From Bactericera cockerelli (lineage: Eukaryota; Arthropoda; Insecta; Hemiptera; Triozidae), in assembly GCA_024516035.1 (NCBI GenBank), contig CM044961.1:558115-622114 (forward strand): DNA of 64,000 nucleotides, read 5' to 3'. Both the position numbers and the translations under genes were made by a program. Below, piece by piece: positions 30,755 to 41,283 of this stretch; the first letter of the stretch is position 1; every line of letters starts with the position of its first letter. The notes beneath the pieces were generated by a model, which saw nothing but the letters and a program-made list of their open reading frames with translations, searched no databases and was not told where the DNA came from.

Positions 30755-31517
30755 CACTCCAATAATGGCAGCACTTCAAAGATTTCTTGCAAGAAGAGGA
30801 GTTGTCAAGGTGCTCTATTCAGATAATGGCAGTAACTTCATCGGTGCAAGCAACATCCTCAATGAAATGTATTCATTCCTTGATTCAAAACCCTACAAAG
30901 ATTCTTTTGAAAAAGAACTTCTTGATCAACGAATTGAATTTCGATTCAATCCCCCAGCATCTCCACATTTCGGTGGTCTGTGGGAAGTTAGTGTCCGGCA
31001 AGTCAAGTCTCATCTCTCCAAAGTCATTGGTCCACAAATCCTGTCTTATGAGGAGATGAATACTCTACTGATTGAAATTGAAGCGATCCTGAATAGCAGA
31101 CCGCTCTGTGAACAAGATGCAGATCCGTCTGCTCCCAAAGCATTGACGCCGGCTCATTTCCTGATGCAAGAACCTGTTCAGCACATGCCGTTGATTTCTA
31201 CACCTCTTAATCTTGGCCAAAGATACAAGCTGATCGAGCAGATGGTCCATTCATTTTGGAAAAGGTTTTCAGAAGAGTACCTCAGTCAATTGCAGCAAAG
31301 GTCAAAGTGGTTGAAAGATGATACTCCTCTTAAACCTGGTTCCCTAGTGTTAATCAAAGCTGAAAACACCCCTGTTCTAAGTTGGCCTCTTGAAGAAGTT
31401 ATTGCTATGTATCCTGGCAAAGATGGAATAGTTAGAGTAGCTCTTGTTCGAACCAAGAGCGGCGAATTAAAACGACCAGTTGTTAAGCTGTGCCCATTAC
31501 CTAACCAAATGTTGTAA
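30585..31517 (+). pseudogene. BEL/Pao integrase remnant, frameshifted and deleted
   Basis: After a T-run at about 30585-30597 the integrase continues in another frame: zinc-binding NLHIGP and CVLCFKNC, then PIMA joined directly to ALQRFLARRG. Comparison with the intact element shows about 70 residues missing, including the first catalytic Asp of the DDE core. The later SDNGSNF and a Glu in GGLWEVS remain, followed by the DUF5641-like C-terminus to the stop at 31517. The enzyme cannot be active. Confidence 0.85.
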
Positions 31518-31553
31518 GGTTGGTTCTGTTAATGAAGCCCATTTTGGCCTTCA

Positions 31554-31564
31554 TGGGGGGAGAA
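31554..31564 (+). promoter_or_regulatory. Polypurine tract
   Basis: TGGGGGGAGAA abuts the 3' LTR, the expected second-strand primer. Confidence 0.8.
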
Positions 31565-31861
31565 TGTTTGGTTCTGGTAATTTAAATATTCGCGGAAACT
31601 GATTTCTATCTTCGCGGTCAGCAACATTTCCCGAGGTAACACTCGCGAGATCAACGAGCTCGATGTTTTCCCATCACTGTTTATAAATAACGTTGATAGG
31701 CTTCCAGATTTTTCTCCAATTTTCTCAAGTCAAAAAGTTTTCTCAATAAAAATGCAATTCTTTTCATTTTCACCATACAAGTATTTTTCTTTCAAGTTTC
31801 AAGTTTAAGGATAAGATTTCAATTAATGATCTGTGGTCGATTCAAGCCACAGAACCCCACA
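31565..31861 (+). repeat. BEL/Pao 3' LTR
   Basis: 297 bp, apparently identical to 27365-27661. Confidence 0.95.
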
Positions 31862-31945
31862 CTAACTATCAAAACTTAATGCTCTAAATTGCTGATATGA
31901 AAAAAGCTATCTAATATGAAAAAAAACGGTTATATCTAGAAAGCT

Positions 31946-32145
31946 GCCGACATCCGTGACTCAGTGGTTAAGAGCATTGATTGGTGATGCGGAGTTTTCG
32001 GGTTCGATTCCCGGCCGGCGCGGAAAGTTTTGACAGAGTTTTTTTTAGTTTCGGACCATGGCATGGATGTAAAGGTAAAGTTCCCAGGATCTCTGGACGG
32101 GTAGTAGGTACAATTACGTCACATAGAAGGGCTGAACATTGTACA
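31946..32145 (+). mobile_element. tRNA-derived SINE, family I
   Basis: The head is GCCGACATCCGTGACTCAGT with B box GGGTTCGATTCCCGGCCGGC. The body includes ACCATGGCATGGATGTAAAG. A second copy is at 57416. Confidence 0.8.
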
Positions 32146-32211
32146 TAAGTAATTAAATATACAGTCGAAGTACATGCATATTTATACTGTCTATGTATGT
32201 ATCTACCTTGT

Positions 32212-32365
32212 ACTGGTAGTCAAGTGGTTAACGCGCTAGGTAGTGTAGGGATCCGTTGGTTCGAATCCCACCCATTGCATGAATTTTTCCTCATTAATTT
32301 GTGTTTTGGAATACATAATAATCAGACTCTGAGGGTTAAGTGCTAGAAAAGGTGGTAGTATTATT
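32212..32365 (+). mobile_element. Family G SINE
   Basis: It starts ACTGGTAGTCAAGTGGTTAA with B box GGTTCGAATCCCACCCATTG. The body is shortened after GAGGGTTAAGTGCTAGAAAA, and the tail is ATT triplets. Confidence 0.82.
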
Positions 32366-32778
32366 ATTATAATGAAATAAACTGTCAAAGTACATACATA
32401 ATTTTACTATCTATTGTCTAGGTACCTAATAAATAAATAATAAATAAATCATTTGTTTTACTTTTCATATATTTTTATGGATACAGAGGACCCATCCTAA
32501 GCCATTTTTATTTGGCTTCTAAGGACCCATCCTAAGCCTACATACATAAATTGTCTGCACAGGTATACAAGTAGACAATTTATGCAACCTATAGTCCCTA
32601 TATAAATTACACTATAGAAACCTGTAAGCCTGCTCTGACGTTCCACGCTGTTAAACTTAGCTTTAACCACATTAGTTCCGCACAAAACTCCGTTATTTTG
32701 ATAGAACTCTGTAAATATTCAAAGTTTTTGGTGAAAAGGACATTTTGTTTTTGTTGTTGTCAACATGCTTTTTTTGTG
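32366..32778. other. Intergenic
   Basis: AT-rich. GGACCCATCCTAAGCC occurs twice (about 32487 and 32524). A 62-codon minus-strand frame has no recognised domain. Confidence 0.45.
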
Positions 32779-32980
32779 CCGACCTCAGTAGCTTGATGGA
32801 TAAGGCGGCGGACTTGTAACCTGCAGATCGGTGGTTCAAGTCCCAGTTTATAATGTAATAATGTATATTTATTTTAGTCTTCTTTTTTTTCACAATTTTT
32901 GTGGCCCTCTCCCTAAGGAATAGTTTCAGCGTAGATTTAGCAAAGCGAGTTGTGATGTCACGAAAGTGATTACCACGATA
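32779..32980 (+). mobile_element. tRNA-derived SINE, family J
   Basis: The head is GCCGACCTCAGTAGCTTGAT, with an anticodon-like loop CTTGTAA and B box TGGTTCAAGTCCC. The 3' part GTGATGTCACGAAAGTGATT matches the copy at 59968. Confidence 0.78.
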
Positions 32981-32992
32981 TGATAACTTTCT

Positions 32993-33300
32993 TTTTTTTT
33001 AAGATGAGTATTTCACAGCCTTTTTTATTTACTAGCCATGAAACAGGAGCTACTGTAGACGCTTGTGGTCTGTGTTGTAGCCTGCCCATCCCGTAGTATG
33101 CCTCCCCTCTGATGGGCGAGAAGTAACACAATACTTCCCATTTAGATGCTGGGTCAACACGAGCGTACCGGAAGGTATCCTTTACAAACAAGTGTAACCA
33201 AATGTTCAACACAAATTTTTGTCGGCGCGGGGATTCGTACCTGGGACTTTCCGTATAGTAAGCGAGTGGTTAAACACTGAGCTATTCGGTTAACCTTATT
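32993..33300 (-). mobile_element. Family E SINE, full copy
   Basis: The complete head-body-tail organisation matches 6935-7236 in reverse orientation, with the tRNA-like head ending near 33295. Confidence 0.83.
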
Positions 33301-33370
33301 TATGTGTTTGGACTCTAGCGACGTGCTCTAGAGGTAGTATCGTACATAATTAGATAACTAAAATAATGTA

Positions 33371-33536
33371 GTCGACCCTCGATATAAGAGAACTCAAGGG
33401 ACCTTAATTATTTCTCTTATAACCAGGATTCTCTAATAAAGAGGATTCTCTTTTACCCAGGATTCTCAAATAAAGAGGTTCACTTACCTACAGTAGATTG
33501 GACCTATAATGTTTCTCGTATATCCAGGGTCGACTG
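33371..33536. mobile_element. Short TIR element, Tc1/pogo-like MITE
   Basis: The left end GTCGACCCTCGATATAAGAG and the complement of the right end CAGTCGACCCTGGATATACG form imperfect inverted repeats. The interior has short repeats of GGATTCTC(T/A)AATAAAGAGG. TA precedes the left end, but the right duplication is not clean. Confidence 0.5.
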
Positions 33537-33699
33537 TTTATGTTATTATAGACTTAGTACAGCCATTATATCAAGGATATTGTAAACGCAACACATAAAT
33601 GTGCAAATAATATTGTCACTTCATCACACATTTTTGCGTAATTCCAGTAGTAAAAAGTAATAAAATTATCAAAATAGAAATTAAAAAATTAACATGCAC

Positions 33700-33895
33700 A
33701 ATTAAAAAAAAATATCAATAAATAATCTCATTGTTCTGAAGTCTGATAAAAATAACATAATACAATCAATATTGACAACAATATAAACAAGAAAAAGAAA
33801 AACAACATTGAATAAAATCTATACATAATAGTCCCAACTAAAGGGCGGGGTCATTGCTTATGCCAATGTCTTCCATCCAACCCTTAAAATGGTGG
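33700..33895 (-). mobile_element. Family H SINE
   Basis: The reverse-orientation body (ACTAAAGGGCGGGGTCATTG) and AT-rich tail are shared with 1335-1500. Confidence 0.72.
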
Positions 33896-34139
33896 AGTAT
33901 TTCAGTATTTATCCACTCTCATAGTGGCCCACCCTGTATCTCGACAGGTAGTTATCTAGGTATCAGGGATCCTACAGTTGTGTAGCTCCCAAGCCCTTTA
34001 ATCCTTGGCTGTGATTCCGCCATTTTAATTCTCGGTATTAAGTGACAATAACCAGAGATATTATCAACCGATTGGAAATTTCAACATCCCTTCCAATTGG
34101 TCTTTTTCTACCGCAAGTAATCTCACATATCCTTGCTCG

Positions 34140-34154
34140 TTTTCAGTAATCTCT

Positions 34155-34198
<44 letters not shown>

Positions 34199-34640
34199 GA
34201 AATCTGTCTATATCCCTCTCTCTCTCTCTCTTACAGTAATCTCGCTTGCTCCCATATCCTCTCTATCTCTCTCACACATATTGTTGTAATCTCACATGGT
34301 AACAAGTAGTAATCCCATAATATCGCATTTTCTGTATTTTTTTGTTGTTAGCCTCCTCTCTTTATCTCTCTCTCTCTCTCTATCTTTCTTTCTCTCTCTC
34401 TGTTTCTTCTCTCTCTTTCTCTCCCTCTCTCTTGATTCTCTCTCTTTCTCTCTCTCTCTCTCTTCTTATATTTCTCTCTCTCTCTCTCTTCTTATATTTC
34501 TCTCTCTTTCTTCTCTCTCTCTCTCTTTATCATTATCTCTCTCTTCCTCTCTCTCTTTCTTTCTCTCTCCTTCTCTTTTTTACTCTCTCTCTCAATCTCT
34601 CTCTCCTTATCTTTCTCTCTCTCTTATTCCATTGCATTGT
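34140..34640. repeat. CT microsatellite cluster
   Basis: Pure (CT)n near 34155-34193 and 34218-34230, then degenerate CT-rich sequence to 34630, including a repeated CTTCTTATATTTCTCTCT unit. Confidence 0.9.
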
Positions 34641-35053
34641 CTGTCCTGGCCACTGAATCATCCCGAGAATCATATTCCCGGAATGAGATTAGTTGACGAG
34701 AATGTGACAGCAACATTTCAATTCCGAAACCGAAACCTGGATTTAGAGGATATATCCAGAAGAACAATACCTATGGATTTAGTGGCATTATCGAGAAAAG
34801 CACAAAGCCCCATATTCATGAGAATGTGGTGTTGGAAAATGAGCTAAAACCACCCGTGGAAAAGAACTATCTGAGTTGGATTTATAGTTAGACTTAGTTC
34901 GGAAGGTAGGTGGGTCAAAACTCAAAACCACGCATAATATCTATGTGAGGTTATTCAAAACAAAGAAAATCTTTAGGACGTATAGAAAATCGATCAAGCT
35001 ACTGAGTCGGTGATAATAATTGATCAGTCTGTGATAATAATTGATAATATAAT
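34641..35053. other. Intergenic with an unassigned open segment
   Basis: The plus-strand frame ending at 34847 leaves low complexity at about 34640 and then reads about 65 ordinary codons (for example GMRLVDENVTATFQFRNRNL). I do not recognise them. They could be an exon or transposon remnant, or chance. Confidence 0.3.
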
Positions 35054-35244
35054 GTATAAATAAATGTATTTCCTTTGTTTTATTATATCACAATGTTAGT
35101 GGGTAGCGCAGAATTTTTTTCATTTTTCCTCACGAGGTAGGTATGTACAGAGCGGAAAAAGGTATCCTGACCCGCTGGGGATCGAACCCAGGTCACCTTG
35201 CGTGCAATGCCTAGCGCTCTAACTCACTCGGCCACGGTGACTAC
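35054..35244 (-). mobile_element. Family A SINE
   Basis: Flanked by the exact 16-bp duplication TAATTGATAATATAAT (35038-35053 and 35245-35260). The head and B box are as in 58-360; the body is internally shortened. Confidence 0.88.
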
Positions 35245-35260
35245 TAATTGATAATATAAT

Positions 35261-35567
35261 AATGAGTAAATTTTCCTTGTAGACTTGTAGAGTAAGACGA
35301 TGTTTTGAACAATAAATATGTTCTCATGATTTGACCTACAATGACCTAGATTCAAAATCGAGCCTAATATGTACCGCTTTAGGCACACATCGATGTACTT
35401 TGAAACCACTAGCAGCTGTAGATGATATTAGCAATGCAATATTATCACTGAGCAAGGAGAAGACCCATGCAAGGCAATTACACCCCTGGTAGATAGAGCC
35501 TAGGTAATTTATTCAAATGATAAATCAAACACTATGTAAATTTACTTGACATTAACCCTTTACGTTT
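35261..35567. other. Intergenic, nothing recognised
   Basis: No supported gene or repeat; the 61-codon minus-strand frame has no features. Confidence 0.45.
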
Positions 35568-35698
35568 TTCCTCATTGATTTTAGTTTGTGACCACATAAT
35601 AATAACAATCTGAGGGCTAGGAAGTAGAAAATGCTTTGAGCATTAACCTCGCCTGGTTACCTTCCACTAAAGAGTATTATTATTATTATTATTATTAC
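35568..35698 (+). mobile_element. Family G SINE, 3' part
   Basis: Body from TTCCTCATTGATTTTAGTTT through GCATTAACCTCGCCTGG, ending in (ATT)n. The head is missing. Confidence 0.8.
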
Positions 35699-35862
35699 GT
35701 CTGGCTGGGGGACTTTAAACAGGGAGTAGACCAGCTTTGGCTTGGTTCTGGGGGCCCTTGTCAATTATAAGCCTCCTTGTAAAGACAGTGGTAGAAGTGC
35801 TGAGTCATTCCTCCTCTGTCTGGCTACCATCGTTCACGATGACGCCACCCTATGATGATGAA
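35699..35862 (+). mobile_element. Family D SINE-like element, one monomer
   Basis: It begins directly after the (ATT)n tail of the family G copy and ends TATGATGATGA. One 38-bp monomer plus the standard body. Confidence 0.83.
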
Positions 35863-35863
35863 T

Positions 35864-35950
35864 ATGAGTGTTTCACAGCCTTTTTTTATTTCGAAGCCAT
35901 GAAACAGGAGTGCTAAACCACTGAACTATTCGCTAAAAAAAATATCATTT
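35864..35950 (-). mobile_element. Family E SINE, internally deleted
   Basis: Tail and first body bases (GAAACAGGAG) join directly to the head remnant CTAAACCACTGAACTATTCG; the middle of the element is missing. Confidence 0.7.
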
Positions 35951-35991
35951 TTTTAAAGTTTCATCATGCCTCGTTTTACAAACCCTCACAA

Positions 35992-36221
35992 GCCAGCGTC
36001 GATGGCGCGTTGAATGCACCGGTTCTCATTGGATCACCGAAGTTAAGCAACGTCCAGCGAGGTGAAGACTTCGTGATGCTGGCATTCCGGCCCAACCCAG
36101 GCTGGGTGAGGTCAATGTGAGTAGCAGGTTTGTGAGTTCCTGCGAATGGAGGGTAACACCCCCGTCGTGATATGACCATGCAGTTGAAAGCGACGTTAAA
36201 AAAAAAAAAAAAAAAAAAAAA
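35992..36221 (+). mobile_element. 5S-rRNA-derived SINE, family B, full copy
   Basis: It starts GCCAGCGTCGATGGCGCGTT and contains TTGAATGCACCGGTTCTC and ATCACCGAAGTTAAGCAACG, which match arthropod 5S rRNA from its first nucleotide through the internal promoter. The body has CCCAACCCAGGCTGGGTGAG, and a poly(A) tail closes it. An exact 12-bp duplication AAACCCTCACAA flanks it (35980-35991 and 36222-36233). Transcription by RNA polymerase III from the 5S-type promoter is the expected mode. Confidence 0.9.
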
Positions 36222-37132
36222 AAACCCTCACAAACACTCTCCTAATCTGCTCACTGTTGGGAAGATTAGCCAACATGAAAATTAGCGAGGAATGAATGTG
36301 TTAATTTTAAACACTCCCTCGAGACCATGTAGAGAGGGATTAAAATTATTAGTGACCCTAATGATAAGGAGATGTTAGGGTGTGAGTGGGGGGGGTGGTG
36401 GGGTGTGAGGGAGGGGGAGAGTGAGAAAGAGAATGAGAAGGAGAGAGAGAAACAGGATAGCAGATAGAAAAACAGGGACGGGGTATTGAATTGAATTGAA
36501 AACTTTTATTTATTTTAAAGAATGATATTTTATTAATATAAACATAACACCTTATTTAAGCTAATTGTATCTTCTGAGGAGACGGTTATCTTTCTCATCC
36601 TACAGATTGGGGTTTCAAATTAAAGGAGTAGAAAAGAAGATGGAAATGAGAATACTTATTTTTGAACTTAAATTTCATGGAATTGATATAATTTACTATT
36701 GTTCATTAGTCATGTTGTCTTGTTATTTCATTTTCAGGAGTCGTTTAAGAACAAGAATATGTTGGTCGTTGAAAAAACTCAGTACAGTACAAGTCCAAAA
36801 GACGAGGAGAGAGGAGGAAAAAGAGAAAAGATATAAATAAAGAGGAAGGGAACGATTAGAGAGAAAGAGAAAGAGAGAAAAATAAAGAGAAAGAAAATGA
36901 AAAAATAAAAGATTAAAAAATTAAGGCAGAGAGAGAGATTCAGAAAGAGATATAGGTAATGAAAAAACAAAGGTGAATGCAAAAATCAAGGTAAAAGAAA
37001 AAGAGAAAAAAATAGAGAGAGAGAGGAAGAATAGGACAGTGGAAATATATCTAAAAAGTTAAAATTGAGTTAATGCATTGAAATCTCTCGCTACATTATC
37101 AACTTGAATGAGAGAATCTTTATTAAAAAAAT
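36222..37132. repeat. Purine-rich stretches and intergenic sequence
   Basis: GA/GGT-rich tracts at about 36380-36480 and 36795-37035 flank an AT-rich block. The 91-codon plus-strand frame at 36565 has no recognised domain. Confidence 0.6.
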
Positions 37133-37212
37133 TCCTGCCCCGCTGGGAATCGAACCCAGGTCACCATGCGTACAATGCCTAGCGCGCTAACTCACTCTGC
37201 CACGGTGACTAC
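37133..37212 (-). mobile_element. Family A SINE, head only
   Basis: The tRNA-like head including GGTTCGATTCCCAGCGGGGC; the body is lost. Confidence 0.8.
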
Positions 37213-37260
37213 TGATATGACCATGCAGTTGAAAGCGATGTTAAATTTTTGTTTAAAAAA
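37213..37260 (+). mobile_element. Family B SINE tail fragment
   Basis: GATATGACCATGCAGTTGAA and GCGATGTTAAA correspond to the last 40 bp of the 5S-headed SINE. Confidence 0.75.
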
Positions 37261-37999
37261 ACGCTTGCATACGAGTCTGCAACCATTGGGACATTTTCAT
37301 CTTTACTATTCAAGGTCCAAAACCCAACTGACCAAATTTCGTATTGTGCGCATGACACATACCTTCTCTCTTCTCTCCCTCTACAATTCAATACTTCGCC
37401 ATTGTGCGCATGACACACACTTTCCCTCTTCTCTCCCTTTACAATTCAATATTTCGTTACATAATATCGTTACATAATTTCGTTACATAATTTCGTCACA
37501 TAATTTTGGTTATGTGCCAGAGCAAAGACATGAAAATGTCAAAAAGGGAGAGAGTCCAGAGGAAAGAGAGAGAATGTTTGAAAAGATGATTTTGCAAAAA
37601 AATGTAATACAAATCAAGCGAACATAAAAACAATGCTAAGTCAAATACTCGTACTATCCCATGAATATTTACCGCTGAAAGCGAATTGTTCAACATTTCA
37701 TATTAAGAAAAGATAGTCATTTTGGTTGAAATTCAGGTATATCATATTTTTCCAATGATTTTAAAACGCACCAATCAAAGCTACATGAAAACTTAAAATC
37801 TACCTTGAAAATTAACATGTCCTCTTCGTGGTGGAATATTATGTGATGTAGGATACTTGATAATAATTTATGAACACGTAATAATATTGCCAGGTTCCAC
37901 ATTTTTTTTTCTTCTCTTTTACACAAAGTTGTTTTTGTATACTTGTACCTATCACCAATAAATGAGACTTTGTTTAGACTGTGAGAGTAAAGGGACTAT
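37261..37999. repeat. Intergenic with small tandem repeats
   Basis: A 58-bp unit is present twice (ATTGTGCGCATGACACA at 37343 and 37401), followed by four copies of a 14-15-bp CGTTACATAATTT-type unit (about 37453-37505). No gene is seen in the remainder. Confidence 0.75.
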
Positions 38000-38032
38000 T
38001 TAGGCCCGTATTTTTGAACGTCCCTAAAACTA

Positions 38033-39636
38033 CACTAGCCAAAACAAAATAGGGCCCACCTGAAAATTTTCACGACATCGTGTATAGGACACCTTAAAGT
38101 TAAACTTTAGGATATTAACATGTCCTAATCTTGTTTATTGATACTCTGAGACAATTGGTATGGTTTTATTAACGGATATCACTGGGTAATTAGTCTTTAT
38201 TTACCTTTTCTAGAGATAGTGCTCTTTTGTGACATAAAGTTAATTTTTAATGGTTGTTTTTAATTTATTCTTAGACCAATAATTTTCAATAAAAAAGTCT
38301 TTTCGGGTGTTTTGTATCTTTTTTGTGACCCTATGCCGGGTATTCGTCTATATTTAAATGCAGAATCTCGTTCTCGTGCCATAACCTTGCTGGAAAATGG
38401 AGCCTCCCAGAGATTGGTCGCCAATCGGCTTCGTGTGTCCCGAAGAGCCATTAGAAACTTATGGAACCGTTTTCAAGAGACGGGTAGTGGTGACAGAAGA
38501 CCTGGCTCTGGACGACATCGCATTAGTTCGGAGCGGGAGGACCGTTTTATTCGAAGAATTGCCCTACAACAGAGCTTTGTCTCAGCTCCTGCGATACAAA
38601 ATCAACCGGAAGCATAATCAAACGTTCAAGTAAGCGACCAACTCATTAGGAACAGGCTCAGAGAATCTCAGGTGATGTCAAGAAGACGTTTGGTGTAGCC
38701 AAAAATGACAGCAGCTCACCGCGCGGCAAGATTAAGATTCGCGCGAGAGCACATCCAATGGGGTATGGACAACTGGCAGTGGGTGCTCTTTTCGGATGAG
38801 TGCAAGACTAAGTTTCATAGTGATAATAGACTAATTAGACCATTAGAGTATGGAGACGTGAAGGAGAAAGATTTTCTGAGCCCTGCATTCACGAAACTGA
38901 TCGGTATGGTGGCCCAAGTGTCATGGTATGGGGAGAGATAAATTTAACCGGTAGAACAGAGCTTGTAATTTTCCGTGACAGCAGAGTAACCTCGGAGAGT
39001 TACATTGAGCAAGTCATCGAACCTCAGGTGATACCATTTGCACATCGTTTGGGCCCGAATTTTGTTCTGATGCATGACAATGCTCGCCCTCATGTCGCGC
39101 GCGCTACCAGGCTAGCTCTTCAGGAGGCGAATATCGAAGTAATGAACTGGCCTGCAATAAGCCTCGACCTAAATCCGATCGGACACATATCGGATCAACT
39201 CAAAAGGAGACTTAAACTACAGATTTTGGCCATAGGATCTCAAGAAGAACTCATACGGGCCTTGAAAGTGTGTTGGGACGAAATTCCTCAAGAAAACCTT
39301 GTCAATCTCATTCAAAGCATGCCAAACAGAATAGAAGAGTGTGCAAGGAAAAGAGGTACACACACTCATTACTGAGAATTGATCATCACCACTTTACAGC
39401 GACTCAGAAGACTTTAAACACAACCTGAATAACTAAGGTAAACATGACAGTTTTGTCAAAATTCTTTTAAATGGTTGAAATAACCTTTTTTTCCCTTAAA
39501 ATATTGTCACCTTTACTTAAATAAAATGAGTATGCCCTAAATAAATACATTCCTTAACTTTCTGTTTAAAAAAATAATACTTATGCTTTGTTATTTAGAA
39601 AAAGTTGGGTGGGCCCTATTTTGTTTTGGCTAGTGT
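38033..39636 (+). mobile_element. Tc1-family transposon, inactive
   Basis: 1604 bp with inverted termini CACTAGCCAAAACAAAATAG (right end complement identical over this span) and TA duplications (38031-38032 and 39637-39638). Size and termini fit the Tc1 group. Confidence 0.9.
38333..39375 (+). pseudogene. Tc1 transposase, inactivated
   Basis: From the ATG at 38333 a paired-type helix-turn-helix region (ARG/LENGASQRLVANRLRVSRRA) is followed by a GRHR-like basic stretch. In-frame stops occur at 38615 and 38696. The frame then holds WVLFSDEC with the first catalytic Asp, and a frameshift falls near 38905. The last part has MHDNARPHVA with the second Asp and LDLNPIGHISD, where the family's catalytic Glu after NPI is Gly. 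About 347 codons span the locus, the normal length. Two stops, a frameshift and a lost catalytic residue make it a dead copy. Confidence 0.9.
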
Positions 39637-40423
39637 ACTTTAGGGACAACCGTCGGGATTTTGAAATTTTTTGGCCAATTAAGTATACAAATTGTGACTT
39701 GTGAATCTCTCGATTCCACTGAGTTCATATAATATAGAGGGAACCTTACCTATCTCGAGTTGAACAAATTTATGCGTCCAACTTTGAACAGCTGATGGTC
39801 CCTCTTTCAACAAATCCCGGCTTCTGATTTATTCAATTTATTTGAATTTTTTGTTTACTTCATGTAAAGGCGGACATCTAAACATCTTTAATTTTCACGT
39901 CAGATACCAACTCTTATATTACTACATAATAAGTAGAAAATAAGGAAAGTAAAAGAGGAAGAAAGACAGAAAGTACTAATATGTAAGTATGAAAATAGTA
40001 AAAATATTATTTCTGAAGAATTAGGTAGTTTAGGTACCCACTCTTTCGCGAGAGAAAAATTACTACAAGTCCGGCATTGATTTTGAAATCAGCTGATGTT
40101 CCCTTTTGAACGCAAATCTTGATACATCGGGTTCCCTCTATGTTATAATATGATCTCAGTGCTCGATTCCGTTTCCGCACAGGCGCAATATTGGGCCCTA
40201 TTCAAAAGAAGGAAATGCTTTTTCTTCCGAAATCCAAAGGAGTTGCTTCGATCTACAATAAAAAAGTTTTGAGTACAATAAAGAGTTTTTTCTTTTATCA
40301 AATATCAAAAGCTTTTGTTTCTATGGAAGTAAAAGGTATATGTACATCACAAAGCTAAAAATAAAGCTTGCAAACATTTTCTTTGCTCACGAGCAATTAC
40401 AATTTTTCTGTGAATATGGCCCA

Positions 40424-40458
40424 TTTCACACAGAGGGTATTTTCACCTCTGTGTGAAA
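40424..40458. repeat. Perfect 13-bp hairpin
   Basis: TTTCACACAGAGG (40424-40436) and its exact complement CCTCTGTGTGAAA (40446-40458) surround a 9-base loop. No run of T follows, so a terminator role is not implied. Confidence 0.7.
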
Positions 40459-40667
40459 ATCATCTGTGTTATTGTTTACATTTTCTAATCTTTTCAAAAA
40501 TAATTTTTGTCTGGTGATTCTTCTTGTTTAATAGTTTTAAATTTCTTTATCCTTTTTAAGAATTTAAACAAGTTTTTTCCGAGATGGAAGCCAATTTGAA
40601 AATAATAAAATTATTACTATTCCGATCTCAGCCTTCTCAGCGAAAGAAGTACCTACAATTTATATCT

Positions 40668-40846
40668 CACAGGCACGTTGAATCTTGATATCAGTGTCGA
40701 TGGCACGTTGAATTCACCAGTTTTCGTTCCGTCGATTATGATAAGCAACGTCCAGCGAATTCAGGACTCAGATGGGTGACCATTTAAATTTTGGACAATC
40801 TTGATGCTAGCTATTCCCGGTCCAACTCAGACTGTGCTATCTATTG
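40668..40846 (+). mobile_element. Family B SINE, diverged
   Basis: The 5S-like head TGGCACGTTGAATTCACCAG is followed by GATAAGCAACGTCCAGCGAA, and by GACTCAGATGGGTGACC, which resembles the 5S box C region lost in the other copies. The body is weakly recognisable (GGTCCAACTCAGACTG). Confidence 0.7.
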
Positions 40847-41033
40847 TTCAATAATTGAATTAATTTATTAATAAAGAAAAATGTTAATTCATTGTTTTAT
40901 CACATATCCAATGTTCTCTTTTCAATGTTTTGCATTCTACTTATTTTCTACACAGGTATCTACCAAATGTATTCATTATTCATGATTTCCCAAGCCCTTC
41001 AAAGACTTTTTATGCTCGACGGTGTCAGGTGTC

Positions 41034-41190
41034 ACAGTGTCCGAGTGGTATAGCGCACCAGACTTACATTGAAGTGAGCTGAGTTTGAATTCCGGAGGAA
41101 TTAGACTTTTTTATATCTGTATTTTGGATGTTACGTGGTTCACTAATATCTGGTGTGGAAAAATGAGTATTGGTAGAGACGACCACTTGT
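41034..41190 (+). mobile_element. SINE with a different tRNA-like head and a family A-like body
   Basis: The head is TGTCACAGTGTCCGAGTGGT with B box GAGTTTGAATTCCGG, tRNA-Ser/Leu-like. The body TTTGGATGTTACGTGGTTCA ... GGAAAAATGAGTA parallels family A. Confidence 0.65.
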
Positions 41191-41283
41191 GACATACGAG
41201 AATAAAAAATGAATATGTTACTTGAAATTTCGTCAACCTACCGACATACGTTGTGATATAAAATCACAAATAAACCAGATAGA

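Larger units (their letters stand above)
27365..31861 (+). mobile_element. BEL/Pao element, non-autonomous (RT/RNase H deleted)
   Basis: The element is 4497 bp, with 297-bp LTRs that appear identical, an exact 5-bp duplication CTAAC (27360-27364 and 31862-31866), a primer-binding site and a polypurine tract. The coding part keeps Gag and protease open but lacks the catalytic RT core, RNase H and the first part of the integrase core. Intact ends and identical LTRs imply recent mobilisation, so enzymes must have been supplied by a relative, or the deletions arose during its last reverse transcription. Confidence 0.93.

Noticed and set aside
34296..34847. 183-codon frame that looks like a secreted protein
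   Set aside because: The first two thirds are CT repeat; only about 65 final codons are ordinary and unassigned, so no gene is claimed.
35992..36060. A 5S rRNA gene
   Set aside because: Only about the first 60 bases resemble 5S, followed by a SINE body, poly(A) and target duplication.
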